64,000 bases of DNA from Pterobdella sp. o SKG-2022. Lineage: Eukaryota; Annelida; Clitellata; Hirudinida; Piscicolidae. A model generated the notes under the pieces. The model saw only the letters and a program-made list of their open reading frames with translations, was not told the DNA's origin and ran no database searches. A program made the position numbers and the translations under genes. The stretch spans positions 6,443,549 through 6,507,548 of the forward strand of contig OZ038320.1 of the NCBI GenBank assembly GCA_964035795.1, given 5' to 3'. Shown piece by piece: positions 13,305-28,200 of this stretch; the stretch's first letter is position 1; every line of letters starts with the position of its first letter.

Positions 13305-16300
13305 GTTCAAGCAAGGATCAGAAATTTGTAAATTTAGCAAACCAAAATACGCTTAGTTCTTTTCCATGTTTCAAACCGTGTAAGAGGTAGCAATGAATGA
13401 TTTCGAAAAAAAATTAGAAAAATTTACAGGTATTTTATAGAACGCCAAAATTTATACAGAATGACTTCAAAGTTAGGCGTTTTTTCTATTTAAAAATCAT
13501 TTTTCATTAATAAACTCTATCTAGTTGTATATTTATAGAGTGATTCTTACTAACTGATACTACACTAATAATTAACTAAATAGAAACCGTTGTTTTTCTT
13601 CTAAAAGATTCTTTAAAAAATTGGTGAAAATAAAAAATTGATGGAATGAAAAATCTTCCAATGATTTATACGCAACAACTACTGATGGAGAAAGAATTAA
13701 TTATTTTGTACTAAAAGATCTTAGTAATATTGAATATAAAATAGGGAAGAATAATTTTGATCAAAATCGTTACAACATCTAGCGCATGAAAAATAATTTT
13801 TGAATTATTCGATATAGGAATAGTTGAATGGAAAAGATACAAACAAATACATGTTCCAAAAATTCAAAAAAGACCCATCTTTAAAACTGCCATCTTTCAA
13901 ATCATCACAAATAACTCATCTCGTATGCTTAGTGTTCAATACCAACTAGACCATTTGACGCCTAAAACTATGGTACCAGCAGCAAAAAAGTGAGAAATGT
14001 TTGGCAATAAAAACAAGGTTATTAAATGCTTCAAAAGATTCAATCTATGGAGTGTTTACTCTCAAAACAAACGCTATGTGTATGCGTAGTAGTAGTGTAT
14101 GCTAGGATTGATACCTAACGTTATACAATGTAAACATTATATACCATCGTTTCTTTGTTTTACTACTGCTTTGATTTCATTTTTAGAGATATTAGACCTT
14201 ATGGAAATAGCGCTAAAAAAATTCAAAAAATTAATTATTTTTATCATTTTATTTATCAAACAAAAATTTTATTTATAGACAATAAAAATTAATTACACCT
14301 TTCCATAAATATGGAAAATATGTTACTAATTGAACAAAACCGCACAAATAAACGAGGAATTCAACTGCATACATTTAATGACACTAACTGCATGCAGCAA
14401 ATAGGGAAGGACTGCCGAGGTATGTACGTTTATTTGTACGGCTATATGTGCATAAATATCTGTGTATATATCTATGTTAGAATGATATTTTTTTATACTA
14501 AAAATTTTTCATGTTAAAATATAACTAATAAAAACTTTTAGTTTTATATGAAAGAAAGGTATCAAGAATAGTCTCCATTTTAAATTAAAATGGAGTAATT
14601 ATATTATGTTATCTCATTAGTATTTCTTTTTATATCTTATCATATATTCACTTTTACATATACTATAGAAATGTATATAATATAGAAAAAAATAATTGAA
14701 AAACCACGTACATAAATTATTCATAGGTGACAATAGTTCACTGTTAAAGGTTAAAAACGCGTGCCAGAAAACCTCAAAAGTTGAATATTTTTCTAGTATT
14801 AATAACCCTCAATCGATAAATAGCTAAAAAGCAATTAGAGAGTGTATGAGTGCTCAAGGGGAGGTAGGTATGCATATAGGCTTTAATGCGTGTATAAGAA
14901 ATGTGCACGCTGTAGTTTTGTTTATGTGAGATCAAGTTTTTTTTTGATGAGTCATCAAGTTATTTTGGTTTAAAAAGGTCTCTTAGTCTTTTTTTAGTTT
15001 TGTTTTGAAAAAAAATCAAAATTTTTGGCTTTTAAAGGTCAATCAAAGAAAATAAAAATTTTTTTTCTGGGAAAAATAGCAGTCTTTTACTATCATCATT
15101 CATTTTTCCTTCAGGTTAATTTTGGATTAATCAATTATTTACCTGCTATGACTGTTTATAGATATGTAATTTATCAAAAAATTTTTTTTTTCATTATATT
15201 ATCATTATTATTACTATTATTATCCTTTATTGTGATTATCAATCTTTAATTACTTATCCATTACATTAATCTATGGTATTATTTCCTATAATTATTAACA
15301 CGATAAAACATTTAATTCTATATCTATTTAAATCTCCAAAAGTTCAAAGAAATTTTTTCAAGCTCTTTTCTACAACCATATTAGAATCAACTGGAATTTT
15401 TTGCATGTGTTATAAAAATATGATCAAAACCTAAATCATAGTGATTTGAACTTTAAATGCTTCTAGAAAGGTCTAGTTTCTTACATAGTGCTCACGCTTA
15501 ACACTTCATAAAGCATTCTTATTTAATATTAAAAAATTTATTTAATTTTTGATTTGTTTTCTGATCGTAATGAGAATCCTATTGTTAATTTTGTGGTGTA
15601 GGTTACGCTTTGGAATTTATAAAGAAATGCTCTTTGTAGTTAAGCCTATTAACTTTTTTTGCTGTTTTAAAAGAATTTTGTGTAAAAGTTTATTGCATAT
15701 TTTTTTGATTAATTATTTTAAAGATTTTTATTTTTTATACTTGTACTGCTTATTGGCTAGTCTATATGTCGTTATCTGAGTAAGAAATTACGCAGAAGTT
15801 GATGTATTTTAAATTATTTTAAAACGTATTTTATCTGCGATTTAAGTTATTTAATCAGTAATGAAGAAAACGAGATAAGATCCTATCTTTTTGAGCTATT
15901 TAAAACAAAATAGCAATAATAACAGTAGTAATTTAAATTAACAACAACAATAACAGCTTGAGAAATAACATCAATAATAATATTAAAAAACAAAGAAAAA
16001 ATAAACAATAATCTAAAATAAAGGTGATGAAACTAAGATTGATTGAAAAATTGTTAAAAATAGAAATAGCTTATTAATGAATAGAAAAATAAAAATAATT
16101 AGAGTAATAATATAATAAAAAATAATGAAAATGATAATACCTTAATAAAAAAATAATAATCCTCGTTACTGCCTTATTTTTACTAAATTATATATAAAAA
16201 AGTTTAAAAGTATTATTGGAAGTAATAAAACATAATTAAAAATGAACTTTCATAATAAATTAATTTTAAAAAGTGATAATTCGTAAATGATTTACTAAGA

Positions 16301-16619
16301 ATCCTAATTAAAACTACGTTTGAATTTAAACTTGCCGCTAGATTATAGGTTCGCTAAATACGAAATACCTGTGCTGTGAATACCAGCAATGAAAGAAAAA
16401 GAGAATAACAGAAAAAAAAAAAAAAAATAAATAAATAATAAAATAAAAAACTAATAAAAATTAAAAATAAAATAAAAAACAATAATAAAATAAAAAAAGT
16501 AAGATGAAGTAAAATAGAAAATAACATTTTATTCCAATAAAAAATTTTTTTCAGTTTTTTGAAAAGGATTCAAAAAATGGAAAGAATTTCAAATGCATAA
16601 AAGGTTTTCATAGGATATT

Positions 16620-16790
16620 ATTATTATTATTGTTATTAATACTATTATCGTGTTTGTTGTTGTTATTATTATTATTACTGTCATATTCTTATTAATATTA
16701 TCATGTCGTTATTATTTTTCTTATTAATATTATTGTCTCGTTATTATTTTTGTTATTATTGTTGTTGTTATTATGTTATTAATTTTTATT
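16620..16790. repeat. ATT/GTT-rich degenerate microsatellite
   Basis: Interrupted TTA, TTG and GTT triplets over about 170 bases, with a recurring TTATTATT(G/T)TTATTA theme. Confidence 0.75.
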
Positions 16791-19700
16791 AAAACACATA
16801 CAAATTGTGAAGCACAAAGACTGCCAGGTGATATTAATTATGGATTCAACAGCTTCAAATTCTTCATAGTTAATTTATAATATCACTCATGATTGCATAC
16901 TTTTGAATAATAAAAATAACAATAAACACAGATAACAAAAAAATACAATAAAATAACTAATAAAAGAACAATAACAATAATAATAACAACAATAAAAATA
17001 TAAAATGAATTAATGCTAGTAAACTAATAATTACCCATATGACATAAGATAACTAAAATAACTACGCGTATTAGTTTTTGGTTCAGATAATATTGAAGAC
17101 AGTTTATCAGAAGTTTATGTTGTTTTTTTTTGTTTTTGATGTGTGAATTATTAAATATTAATAATGATTTTATCGATGAAAAAGCATCTCAAATTAATCT
17201 AATAAGTAATGGTTTTAATAAAAAACTGAATAAGTTAAGCACATCATAGTTGATAATCCTAGCATTTCACCAAAACCTTTTTTATACATATGAACATCGT
17301 GCTCCAGTTTCCAATGTTCTAGAATTAATCCATATAATTATTCTTTCTCACGGACTTTGTATGGAAATATTTAGCGATTATGCAGTCGATTTTAAATTCA
17401 TACCTAGCAACAAACCACCAATACTTCTCAGTTTTAAAGTCATATACTCATTTATACGTGGATCCTTATCAGTATCGTGCCATCATGCTAATGTATCATT
17501 TTATTTTTATTATTATTATTTCTTCGTCACACAAAATTTTCAGTTAGAAGTATTTCATTGTTTATTCTAGAAACCCCTTGAGAAAGTACCCACCAAAAGA
17601 TATATTTTTTACAAATGTGTGCAAAAAAACCTCAGACGCTGAAAATAACTAATCGAATCTTCACAACATTACAAAGATTTTTTATAGAATTGGTGACTTG
17701 TATTTCAAATAATATTAGTTATAGGATATCAACCCAACCCTTGGTAAAGGAAAACGGGCTATAAAAAGGATTTGATTTGATTTATTTGATATGTTCTTAA
17801 TGAAGGATCCTCATGGTTTGAGTTCTATGAAGTACTGTTATTGTACGTATGTTTTATAACTTCAAAAAACACTTGATCTATCTATTCTATTTTTTATATG
17901 TTCTATTTATATTTTCATGCTATATTAATATATTTTTCATCTCTCTATTATGTTATGTTATATACATTTATATACATATACATATATATATATCCACATT
18001 TTCTTTTTTAATCTACCAATTATGTTCGGAATTATCTCATGCTTGGTCTTACACAAAGATTCAAAACCACTTAACACTGAATAACTTTATCCATAAGAAT
18101 CATAAGTTTAACCTTAACAAACACTTGATGCTTGTGTGATGAAAAACACCATGCATTATTGATAGAACTACCGGTGTGTTTTTTAATTTATGATTGCTTG
18201 AAAGATTTACTATAGAAGTTATTGTTATTAAAATTATTATCCTTTAATTTATTGAATTTATCATCGAATTTTTTAATAACAAACGTCCCTATACCCTAAC
18301 AGTCAAAAGAATACATAAAATTCCTTCAAAAACAATAGTCTTATTGTATCGGTCGATTTAATCGATAATATACTGAAAATTTCAACAGATTACCCTACTT
18401 CCATTGTATTTACTTTGATAATGTTTATAGGTTTATTGTTGCCCACAGTTACGATTCATTTAGATTTGCATCGTTTTGAACCGTTCTTTTTTTTTCAATC
18501 GATTCATATTGTTTTTGTTTAGATGTAGCAACAATTTTATAAAATGTCTTCCAACAAGGACTATTTAATTTTTTTATGTTTTTATTTTTTTTTATTTTAT
18601 AAAAGTTTTTCTCTTTTCAATATAATCTTTTTTCAAGGAAAAACTGTAATTCCTATACTAATAGTGTTAGTAATAAGAATAACGCAGAGTTTAACGATGA
18701 AAACATCGAGAACTAAAAGTGAGACGCCTATGGTGAAAACTCATTCCAGATTCAACTCAATTAAATACAGAATTTGAATTGTATTCTCGTTTTACACTTA
18801 TAACACGTGCTCTAATTAATTAGTCATTGTTATATAAATGGATATGATTATCATGAAGTTAATAGCATAGATGTTATAGATGTTATAAATCATCACCAAG
18901 TTTTATCTTATATAGGTTAATTAATATTCCATTAATAAATAATATTTTATTAATTAGTAATTCATTATTAAAATAAAAATCTAAGATATGTCGCAAATCA
19001 AACACTCAATAATTTATTCTCTGACAAAAATCAAAGCTATATAAATATATTAAAGGAATATAAGGCAAATGAATGAAACAACAGAAAAAAGAATAAATAG
19101 ATAAATATACACACATATATATTCAATGTAAATCATGCAAAGATGACTGGCACATTGAACTACTTTCAGATAGCTACCTGATGATAATTTATAAGGAATA
19201 ACGGCATGATTAGAATTTCCATTGATGAATCGTTGCTTGATTTGAATGGAAGATTATTTTTTGAATATCTATTGGTTGCTTGATGATGGTAGAGAAAATA
19301 TATCGAAAAGTTTCGTCTCAAAATTCGAATATTTTCGTGTTTATATGCTTCACAGCATTTATTTAATTTTATTTATATCATTATTATATTTTTTCTTGTT
19401 TTTTATTGATTTTTTCTATATTCAGGTGTTTAACTATATAATTTATAGTTATATATTTAATATTTTTCATTGTTTATTCATTTAATTTGTTGAACATTAC
19501 ATAGCTGTTAAATGCCATATATTTTGTTGTTCACTCAACGCTAGTTACAAATTAACCATAATGACATTGCTTTCTATTGACTTCCATTACAGCCAGTTTA
19601 CACTTAAATCAATGTTACCTCATGAACAACGTATGTCTGATGAGTGATTCAGTTATGTTATGTATTGATTTTTTGGAGTAATTAGTATAGAAATTTTTGA

Positions 19701-19844
19701 ATATATTGTTCTTTTTTGAATTATGAACTTTTTTTTATCAGTGTACTGAAGTGTGTCACCCTGATAACTCTGTAGTTTTTAAATAAAAATATTTTTTTGG
19801 GGTAATTCTTTTATTTGATGTATTGTAAAAGTGGAATGAAAACT

Positions 19845-20040
19845 ATTATTGTGTGCTGTGTTGTAATGTTTTGAAAGTGGTGTGATGTTTGGGGGAGTGA
19901 TGTGGTGTGGTAAGGAATGGAGTGATGTGGTGTGGTAGGAAGTGGAGTGGTATGGTGTGGTGGGGAGTGTTGTAGTTAGGAGTGGTGGAAAGTGGGATGG
20001 TGTAAAGTGTGATGTGATGTATTGCCAGATGATGTGTTAT
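19845..20040. repeat. GTGG-rich imperfect minisatellite
   Basis: Repeated variants of TGGTGTGGTAGGAAGTGGAG, with unit lengths near 20 bases. It is a local G-rich island on this strand in otherwise AT-rich DNA. Confidence 0.7.
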
Positions 20041-20426
20041 AATGTAATATGTAATAATATTTTTTTTGGTGTATCGTGGATGGTATAAGATGTTCCGTGG
20101 TAGGGCAGTGAATCCTAGAAACAGTTAATAAACTAATTTTAAACTCTATATTTGAACATTTTATACTAAATTCGATATATTTATAATTACTCAAACATTG
20201 GACTCATGCTTAAAAACAGCTAAAATGCAGTTTAATTCAATATTTACATACACGTTAACAGATCTATAAGAAAACTGCCCTTATATACAAAGGAAGAGTG
20301 AAGTATAGATCTATGAAGAATTATGGGCGTAATTTTTAAGGAATTTTTCAGTTTGTCTTTCGTGGGTGTAATGCTTAGACTTACCTTTTGATTGATTTAT
20401 TTTTTAATATGTTTTGTGGTGAGAGA

Positions 20427-20629
<203 letters not shown>

Positions 20630-21829
20630 ATAAAAAACTTCAATCTCGTTATTCTGAATAACTTTGTTACTCATTTAAAAAAAAAATATTTCATTGATTC
20701 AATTCTATATATTCAAATGAAAAAACACTTTGGAGTTTATTCTATTGTACGAAGCTTAACGTAAGATGAACTTACTTTATCAAGTGTTTGGCTCAAAGAA
20801 TTGAAATGATATATTTTAAAAACTATTCAACTTTAATTAAATTTGCTCGTACCCCCTATTTATTTTTTTTGATATTTTTTATTATTTTTATTTTTTTATT
20901 CTCAAATTTTTTCTTAGTTATAGAATATAATGCTCAGTTGTTACTGCAAAAGCGATCAATTGTTTTATGAATGATCACATTCTAATTTATGTTCTCCTTG
21001 CTATTATCGTTGGTATTTTAGGCTCTCAATTACACTATAACCTCACGCAAACAATAATAATGGAAATAATAAAAAATAAGATAATATTTATAAAGAGTCA
21101 AGGGAATAATAATAAGAATAAAAAAAAATAAGAGAAATAAGGTCAATAATAAAAAAAAAAAAAGAAATAAGGAGTTATATTACAGAGATAATAATTGGCA
21201 ATACTGAACAAACAAAAAAATTATTTTCATTTTCACCCGTTACCCTCAATGAAAGGCCAGTTGAAGCTCAGAGCATCAACATGAATGAGAGCTCCGAATA
21301 AGTATAGAAACAAATTTTTTCTTTTTTGAAATTGAAATTTTTTAACACCGTACAATATATAATCATTAAGTTATATTGTTGTATGTTTGAAAAATAACCT
21401 GTTGGAATTAACTTTATAAATAAGACTTCTATCTAAATCGAAGTCCTATATAACACCACCTTATACAAAATAAACGTATGAACGGATATTTTATTGAACA
21501 AACTTATTTTGCAGATTGAAGTAAAAACAATTGATTAAAAGTGCATTGAAGATATTTCTTCTTGTGATTAAACAACATCAAACAAAAGTGTTCGTATGTA
21601 GCTTTGTTTAGTGAAAAAAGCTGGAAAACAGTCAATCTGAATAAAAGCAGCTGAGTTAAATATTAGCCTGAGTAAGACCCAAGCAATCGAAGTGATTTAA
21701 AATAAGCGGAAATCAATATAGCAATTAGTTTAAACCACAGTTGACATAAATCTAAACTCTAAGTTCTATATAAACTACAGTAAACCAGATCTAAACTCCG
21801 AAATAAAATTAACCCAAAAGCCAGGAGAT

Positions 21830-24800
21830 ATGACTGAAGTTCAAAGCAATATACCATTAAACACAGGTAGTGAAGTGTTAATAGATTTACAAGAGGATAA
21901 CCCCCCGCTTGAAAACCAGCATTTTAGCACAGTTATAGACCAAAAGATACTCACAAACGGCCATGAAGACTTTTCAGAGAATAAATCGATAGATATCGAT
22001 AGTAAAAATATAACAAATGATATTAATAACATTTCACTAGAGAATAACAGCAATAATAATATAACTCAAAACAACGAAGTTTCTCTTAACACTGCATTTA
22101 TCAATGAAAGCTCCTTGACCTCCAACAAAAGTACTGGAATAACTAACAGTGAAGTAACCGGTACTGAAGTAATAAACCCTGAAGTAACAAACTCTGAAGT
22201 AACAAACCCTGAAGTAACAAACTCTGAAATAACTAACTCTGAAGTTACGCCAACCGAAGAAGCTAAAACCGATGCATCCTTATCTCCCACCAAACCAACC
22301 AACCCACCAACAACAGTAAAAACTACGGCCTCAAAAACACCTGCAACTAAAACCACCATAAAAACTACTACTAAAACTAATACCACGTCTAAAAAAACTT
22401 CCTCAACTGCAAAACCACCTTCAGCTAAAACAACTACTACTACCACTATTGCTACTACCACTAAACCAACAACAAAAACTACAAAAAAAGCCCCAGCCTC
22501 TGCTAGACCTATCTCTGCCGCAAAGTAATTTACGTGTTTTTACCACGGACAATATACATTTTAGTCTCACTTAAATACCAAAAAATCATATTAAAAATAC
22601 TCTATACACGCGTTTATGTGTTCTTTTTTACTTCTTTCTCGATTTTATTACAGTTTCAAGTATTTTTTAGCTACGAACATTTGAAGACTAACACTATTTT
22701 TTTAATCAAATACGACCCTTGTCTGACATAATTATAACAATTATATCTGTCTATAGAAAATCTAATTCAGACATCTTTTATTGAAACACGAATTTACTCA
22801 AAATATTCCTCGAAAGCTTCAAAACCAAACATTGTATGTGAATATAACAAACTCAAGCATTTTCATCGCGATAATCAATACCAATAATAGGGAACATGCA
22901 AAACATCATACCGCAATCTATATACCAACACAAATATTATACCTGCAATGTGTATTAAACTTGAACTCAGTATTAATAAAAACTTTCCACTATACAGAAT
23001 CTACACAAAGCTTGAGCCAACACTACAGTATAACATTCTATATAAATATATTATAGAAACGAACCTAAAATGAATTTCAAAATGCGTACTCTAAACAATT
23101 ATAATAATGACAGGCCTAAGACTACTACAGCTGCGGCCACTCCCAGAAGACCTGTATCAGCTAAGGCCAAGAATGGTAGTTTTATTTTTGTATTATTATT
23201 ATTATTTTTGCTTTTATTATTGTTAATTTTGCTATTATTACTGTTATTTTTGCTAGTATTATTGTTATTATTACTATTATTATTTTTTATTGCAATTATT
23301 GATATTATTATTGATGTTTTGTTTTTGTTATTCTTATTTTTCATTTTATTGTAATCAGTTTCATTTTCTTTTTTTTAAACTTTCATTAGTTTCATATTTT
23401 AAATTTTGATATTTTTCTTCTCTATAATTACTTTTCATTATTATTTTTTAAAATAAACTTCATAATTTTACCACATTATTTTTATTATTACTGTTCTCTT
23501 TGTATCTTTTTTTTAAACAATCTCCAAATTAACCTTACATACACACCACAAGGTCTATTAACACCTGCCAATGATATTATTATAAGATACCTCAGTTAAA
23601 ACCTTTTATAAACATTATTATTATGTTATATGCTCATTATGTTATAAACTAGTTATGTTATATAGTTATTGATCATTTTAAGCACGGCACCTTCGAAGCA
23701 GCTGTGTTAAACACCTAATGATTGCGCAAAATTTTGGTGGTTGGTGCTCGAATTACTTCAAAAGCTTTATCTGTTTGTCTATCTTTTCATCTTCTATTTA
23801 CCTGCTTTTCTATCTATTTATCTTTTCGTGGATAAAAAAAACTGTGTTCAGTGCATTCGTTGTTGTCTAATTGATATTTAATATTAAACCGTATTTTTGG
23901 TTTTTGTGTTAAAAATTCCCTAAACTTAATCATTTATAATGCTTCTTATAGTTTAAAGAAAAAATATAAGTTATGACAAAACTCAATTTGTCGAAAATTT
24001 TGGTTGAATAAATAATGTATAAAAATATTGCCTGCTTTTTTAAAACATAGAATAAACTTTTGTAAAGAGTTGGTAAGAATATATGTATTAAACAATGCTT
24101 AAAAAGCTATTTTCTAAATTTTAAATTGATCCCAAAGTAACAATTTAAAAAAGAAAAATTTTAACTTTTTGACCAATTTATTTTACTGCAGATAACAAGC
24201 TGACAGTATCAGTGACGGTAAGTTAAAACCTAATTATTTAACAATTAAATGTATTAAAATTAAATTGAATGCTTAAAGGTTTATTAATTCTCAAAGATTT
24301 TTTATTTTTTATTATAAAATCATCATTAGTTTGTGTATAAAAACTCCTATATAACTATGAAACATTTTGAAAAATTATTTATTAAAATGAATAAAAATGT
24401 CTTTAAAAATGCATTTAATAAAAAAGTGTTCAAATAGAGTTCCATACTGTTAGATTAGTAGAATATCTGTCATATAACACTCTCACTAAAAGCTAACTCT
24501 ATAATTGATCAAAAACTTTGCAGTTTTACAGCGTGCATCTAGTTTTTTGTTCAAAAATTTTAAAAATAGTACTTCAATATTCTATTTATAAAACAATTTC
24601 CATTCTGTTTCTATAATTAGACAGACTTAAGATTGATTTACAAGTTTCTGAGAACTACTCTTAATTATGCACACACAAACACACAAGTAGTAGTTGGTTT
24701 TAATGATTAAACATGGTTGGTCGTATGTAGTTGATAACAAGTATTATTTTTGAAATGTTGTAAGAATTACAACACTGATAACTGGGAGTGTTGGAGTTTA

Positions 24801-25215
24801 TTATGTTATTACTATATATATCCACTGTTTCTACTAAAAGTTTGATTATCACCAGAAACTATTGTTCCAATTCAACCCAGAAAACTCTGAAATAATGAAA
24901 AATAATTGAAAAATATGATTATGGATATGAATTTAAACGTTTTTAATGAATTCTTTTTCGATGCAACATATAATGAAATGCCAAGAAACCCTAGCTACAA
25001 TGTTTCTTATATAAAATCAATGACAAGACCTTTAGAGAATGTTGACTGATCTTAACCAGCATTAAGTGCATTAAAAATACTGAAAACTAATGAAAGATAA
25101 TTTTCCAACAAAATTTGATAAATAATGATTTGAGCAGTTTTTGCATAATATTGCTAACATATAGTTGAAGAAAATTGTTGATCTGCTTATTGCACTATAA
25201 TATTATTAAGTAATA

Positions 25216-25272
<57 letters not shown>

Positions 25273-28200
25273 TATTACTACCATATAAGCTTTCTCATCA
25301 CTTCAGTTGCTTTCTTCACGTCATACAAATGAACTGTATCGTAAATAATTGAAAACTATTTACTGGACTCTCACTAACAGAATAATGTCCCCAGTAACAA
25401 CAAAGTCACCTTTCCTAACTCAGACTGTGGCGGTTAGTTTTCATTTGTTTTTTCATTTATGAATTTTTTATTGCTTTTTTGTAAAGCTGAATTTCACAAA
25501 TATCCTAAATTACTTTTATTAGTGATACTTTTTAATTTTGCTTACAGTTATTCATTCTTTTTATTGTTATTACTATTATTCCTATTCTTGTTGTTGTTAT
25601 TATTCTGTTTTCTCATTAATATCTTATTATTATTCTTCTTATGCAATATTTATTGACTGATGAGAGGAAACAGATTTTTCTCAAGCATTCACGAGAACCA
25701 TTACAGCTTGACGACGGTTACCATGGAGACAAAATCAACTTTTCTCGGCTTTCTACACACAAACACACACTTTCTTATGCAATACATAATAACAGTGTAT
25801 ATTAAATTGAATATTCCTGTAGAATATGAAGCCTATAAATTCATATCTGGTGTTTTATACATTTCTCTCATAAAAGCTTGAAACCACTTCTAAGAATAAA
25901 AAAGTCTGGGAGCGCTTAGAGGTTTTCTTTATAAACAAACATTCTTGAGAAAGTTATCGAGTTTTGTTTTGATCAAGACGTGAGATTGCTGTTGTATTTT
26001 GGAGGGGGTTGGATAAATTTGTTGGAATTAATGGTTCAAACTGATACAAGCTGCTTTGATTTTCGAAGTTAATTTCTGATTTATAAAGAATAAAGCAAAA
26101 AATTGTAAAGAAATGTGAGTTTGAAAAAGTATTCTATTTTTAATTATATTTAAAAACTGTATACAGAATTATTGGAAAATTTTAACTTTCTTTCAGTTGT
26201 GTTTCCACTCATAACTTACTTACTTGTCAAACATAGGTGTCAATATATAATCGATTCACATATGGTAATTAAATTTGTCAATAAAAGAAAAATTTCAAGT
26301 TTAAATAATAATAATAATAGGCTTTATTAAGCCATAAATTTTTTTTATGTTTCGCACGTACTGAAAATCAATTTTTTAATATTTGTTTGAAAAAATTCTA
26401 TGTTCAAAAATGAAATATCTGGAAGAATTTTTTGAAGCTTATTGTCTCACAAAGTGAGAGCTTAAAATTAATCATTATTCAAATGGGATGCAAAATGAGA
26501 AATGAATTTGGTATAAATCTTGAAAAGTCTATTTTATAATTCCAGAGTTCCCAAAAATATTTCTTACGAATGATAATAAATAAAATATATATTTTAAAAA
26601 GAAATTATTTTGCTTTTCCATTATATACAAAATGTTAATTAAATCCACATTAAAACCCCAATCATCACTTTGTGTTCATCTAAACATATATTAATTAAAC
26701 TAATACACGGAATTAAGTAAGGTTAAAAATTTTCAAATGACTAACAGCTAAACTTGAATATCATGTTTTTAGTGAAATCAAAACTCTTATTATTTCGTTT
26801 AAATTACCTACAAATAACTGTAAAATACCAACGCATTATTTCAAAGCCTAATACCCCATTGAAATCCATTGAGCTCTATCCACTCACAAACATCTCAAAC
26901 AGCTTCATTAGCAACCACTCGTTCTATCACTACGCCAATGACAAAACCCGGAGAGATCAAATCGAAAATCGGTTCATTAGAAAATTCCAAGCACCAGCCT
27001 GGAGGAGGAAAGGTTAGGGTGAAACTTTTTTAATGTCGGGTATAAATTTTTTGTTACTTTTTCATTTTTAATGCAATAAATATCTACTATAAATATAGTT
27101 TTGTGGTAGTTTAACGGGGGTTTAGAAGACCATTTGATTTTTCTGGGTACCGAGTTTGATTGTGGTGTAGGTATGGATTTTTGACGAGTATTTTGATTCA
27201 AATTCACATTATTTATAGGAGATATATCTCTTAACTTTTCAAAATAATATTTATATTAAAACCTTTATTAACCCTGTTTTTAGGTGAAGATATCCTCTCA
27301 AAAGATTGACATATCTAATGTGACCAGCAGATGCGGCTCCAAGGACAACATCAAACACACGCCTAAGAGGCCTGAAGTCAAAGTAATAGTCGTTTTTTAT
27401 ATTTTTAATTGATTTCTCTATCATGAATAATCATTATTAATGCTTTGATGATTCTTGTGAACATTTTATATTTTATTTTTTGATTATTAATGAATTGGTA
27501 TATCTTATTATAGAAATATCTTGAAAGTGGTTTTTTAAAGATTCTTTTCGATAATGTTGTTATGAAGCAGAGAATTTTAGCTTGAAAAAGGAATTTAAAC
27601 TATGAAAAAATTTTCAGTTTATGTAAATATTCCTATATTAAAAATGTGTCAACTGAATCTTTTTCAAGATGAAAACACAGGTTATGTTGGAAAGAACTCT
27701 GTTATACAAGACTTTAAACTTGTTATACAAGGCTACACCATGAGCGAAAAGAATATGTTGACAAAGGAAGCATGCGGGTCAAACGAAGCGTGTCTTGTAC
27801 ATAAAACACCCTTCCTGTAGTTTATTCATACTACAATGAAATTCTATATAAAAAAAAATTTTTTTTTTAAATAAATGAAAAACAAATGTGGGCCCCGTTT
27901 GATAACTCATAATAGTTGTTTACTTGCATAGAATTGTCTTACTTTTGAGTATATGGGCTAAATTGACATATATTTAAATACAAAGCTCATGTTATGTATA
28001 TCAATATCTCTACAGATAGAGAGTAAAAAGTTGGAATGGAAGGTTGGGTCGAAGATCGGATCCCTGGAGAAGGCCAAGCACAGGCCTGGAGGAGGAGACA
28101 AGAAGGTCATTTGAGGCGCTTAACCGCTTCTACCTTTTTTATCATTATTTTTATCTTGTTTTATTTCGTATATAAATTGCATTAAACTAGATAGATAATT

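Noticed and set aside
14311..14430. Frame starting MENMLLIEQNRTNKRG followed by a donor-like GAG|gtatgt
   Set aside because: Possible first exon, but no matching downstream exon could be found in 14.4-21.8 kb.
18540..18780. ATGTCTTCCAACAAGG and an Asn-rich frame after ttttcaag at 18638
   Set aside because: The two parts cannot be joined by a GT donor, and the second ends after about 25 codons. Support is too thin.
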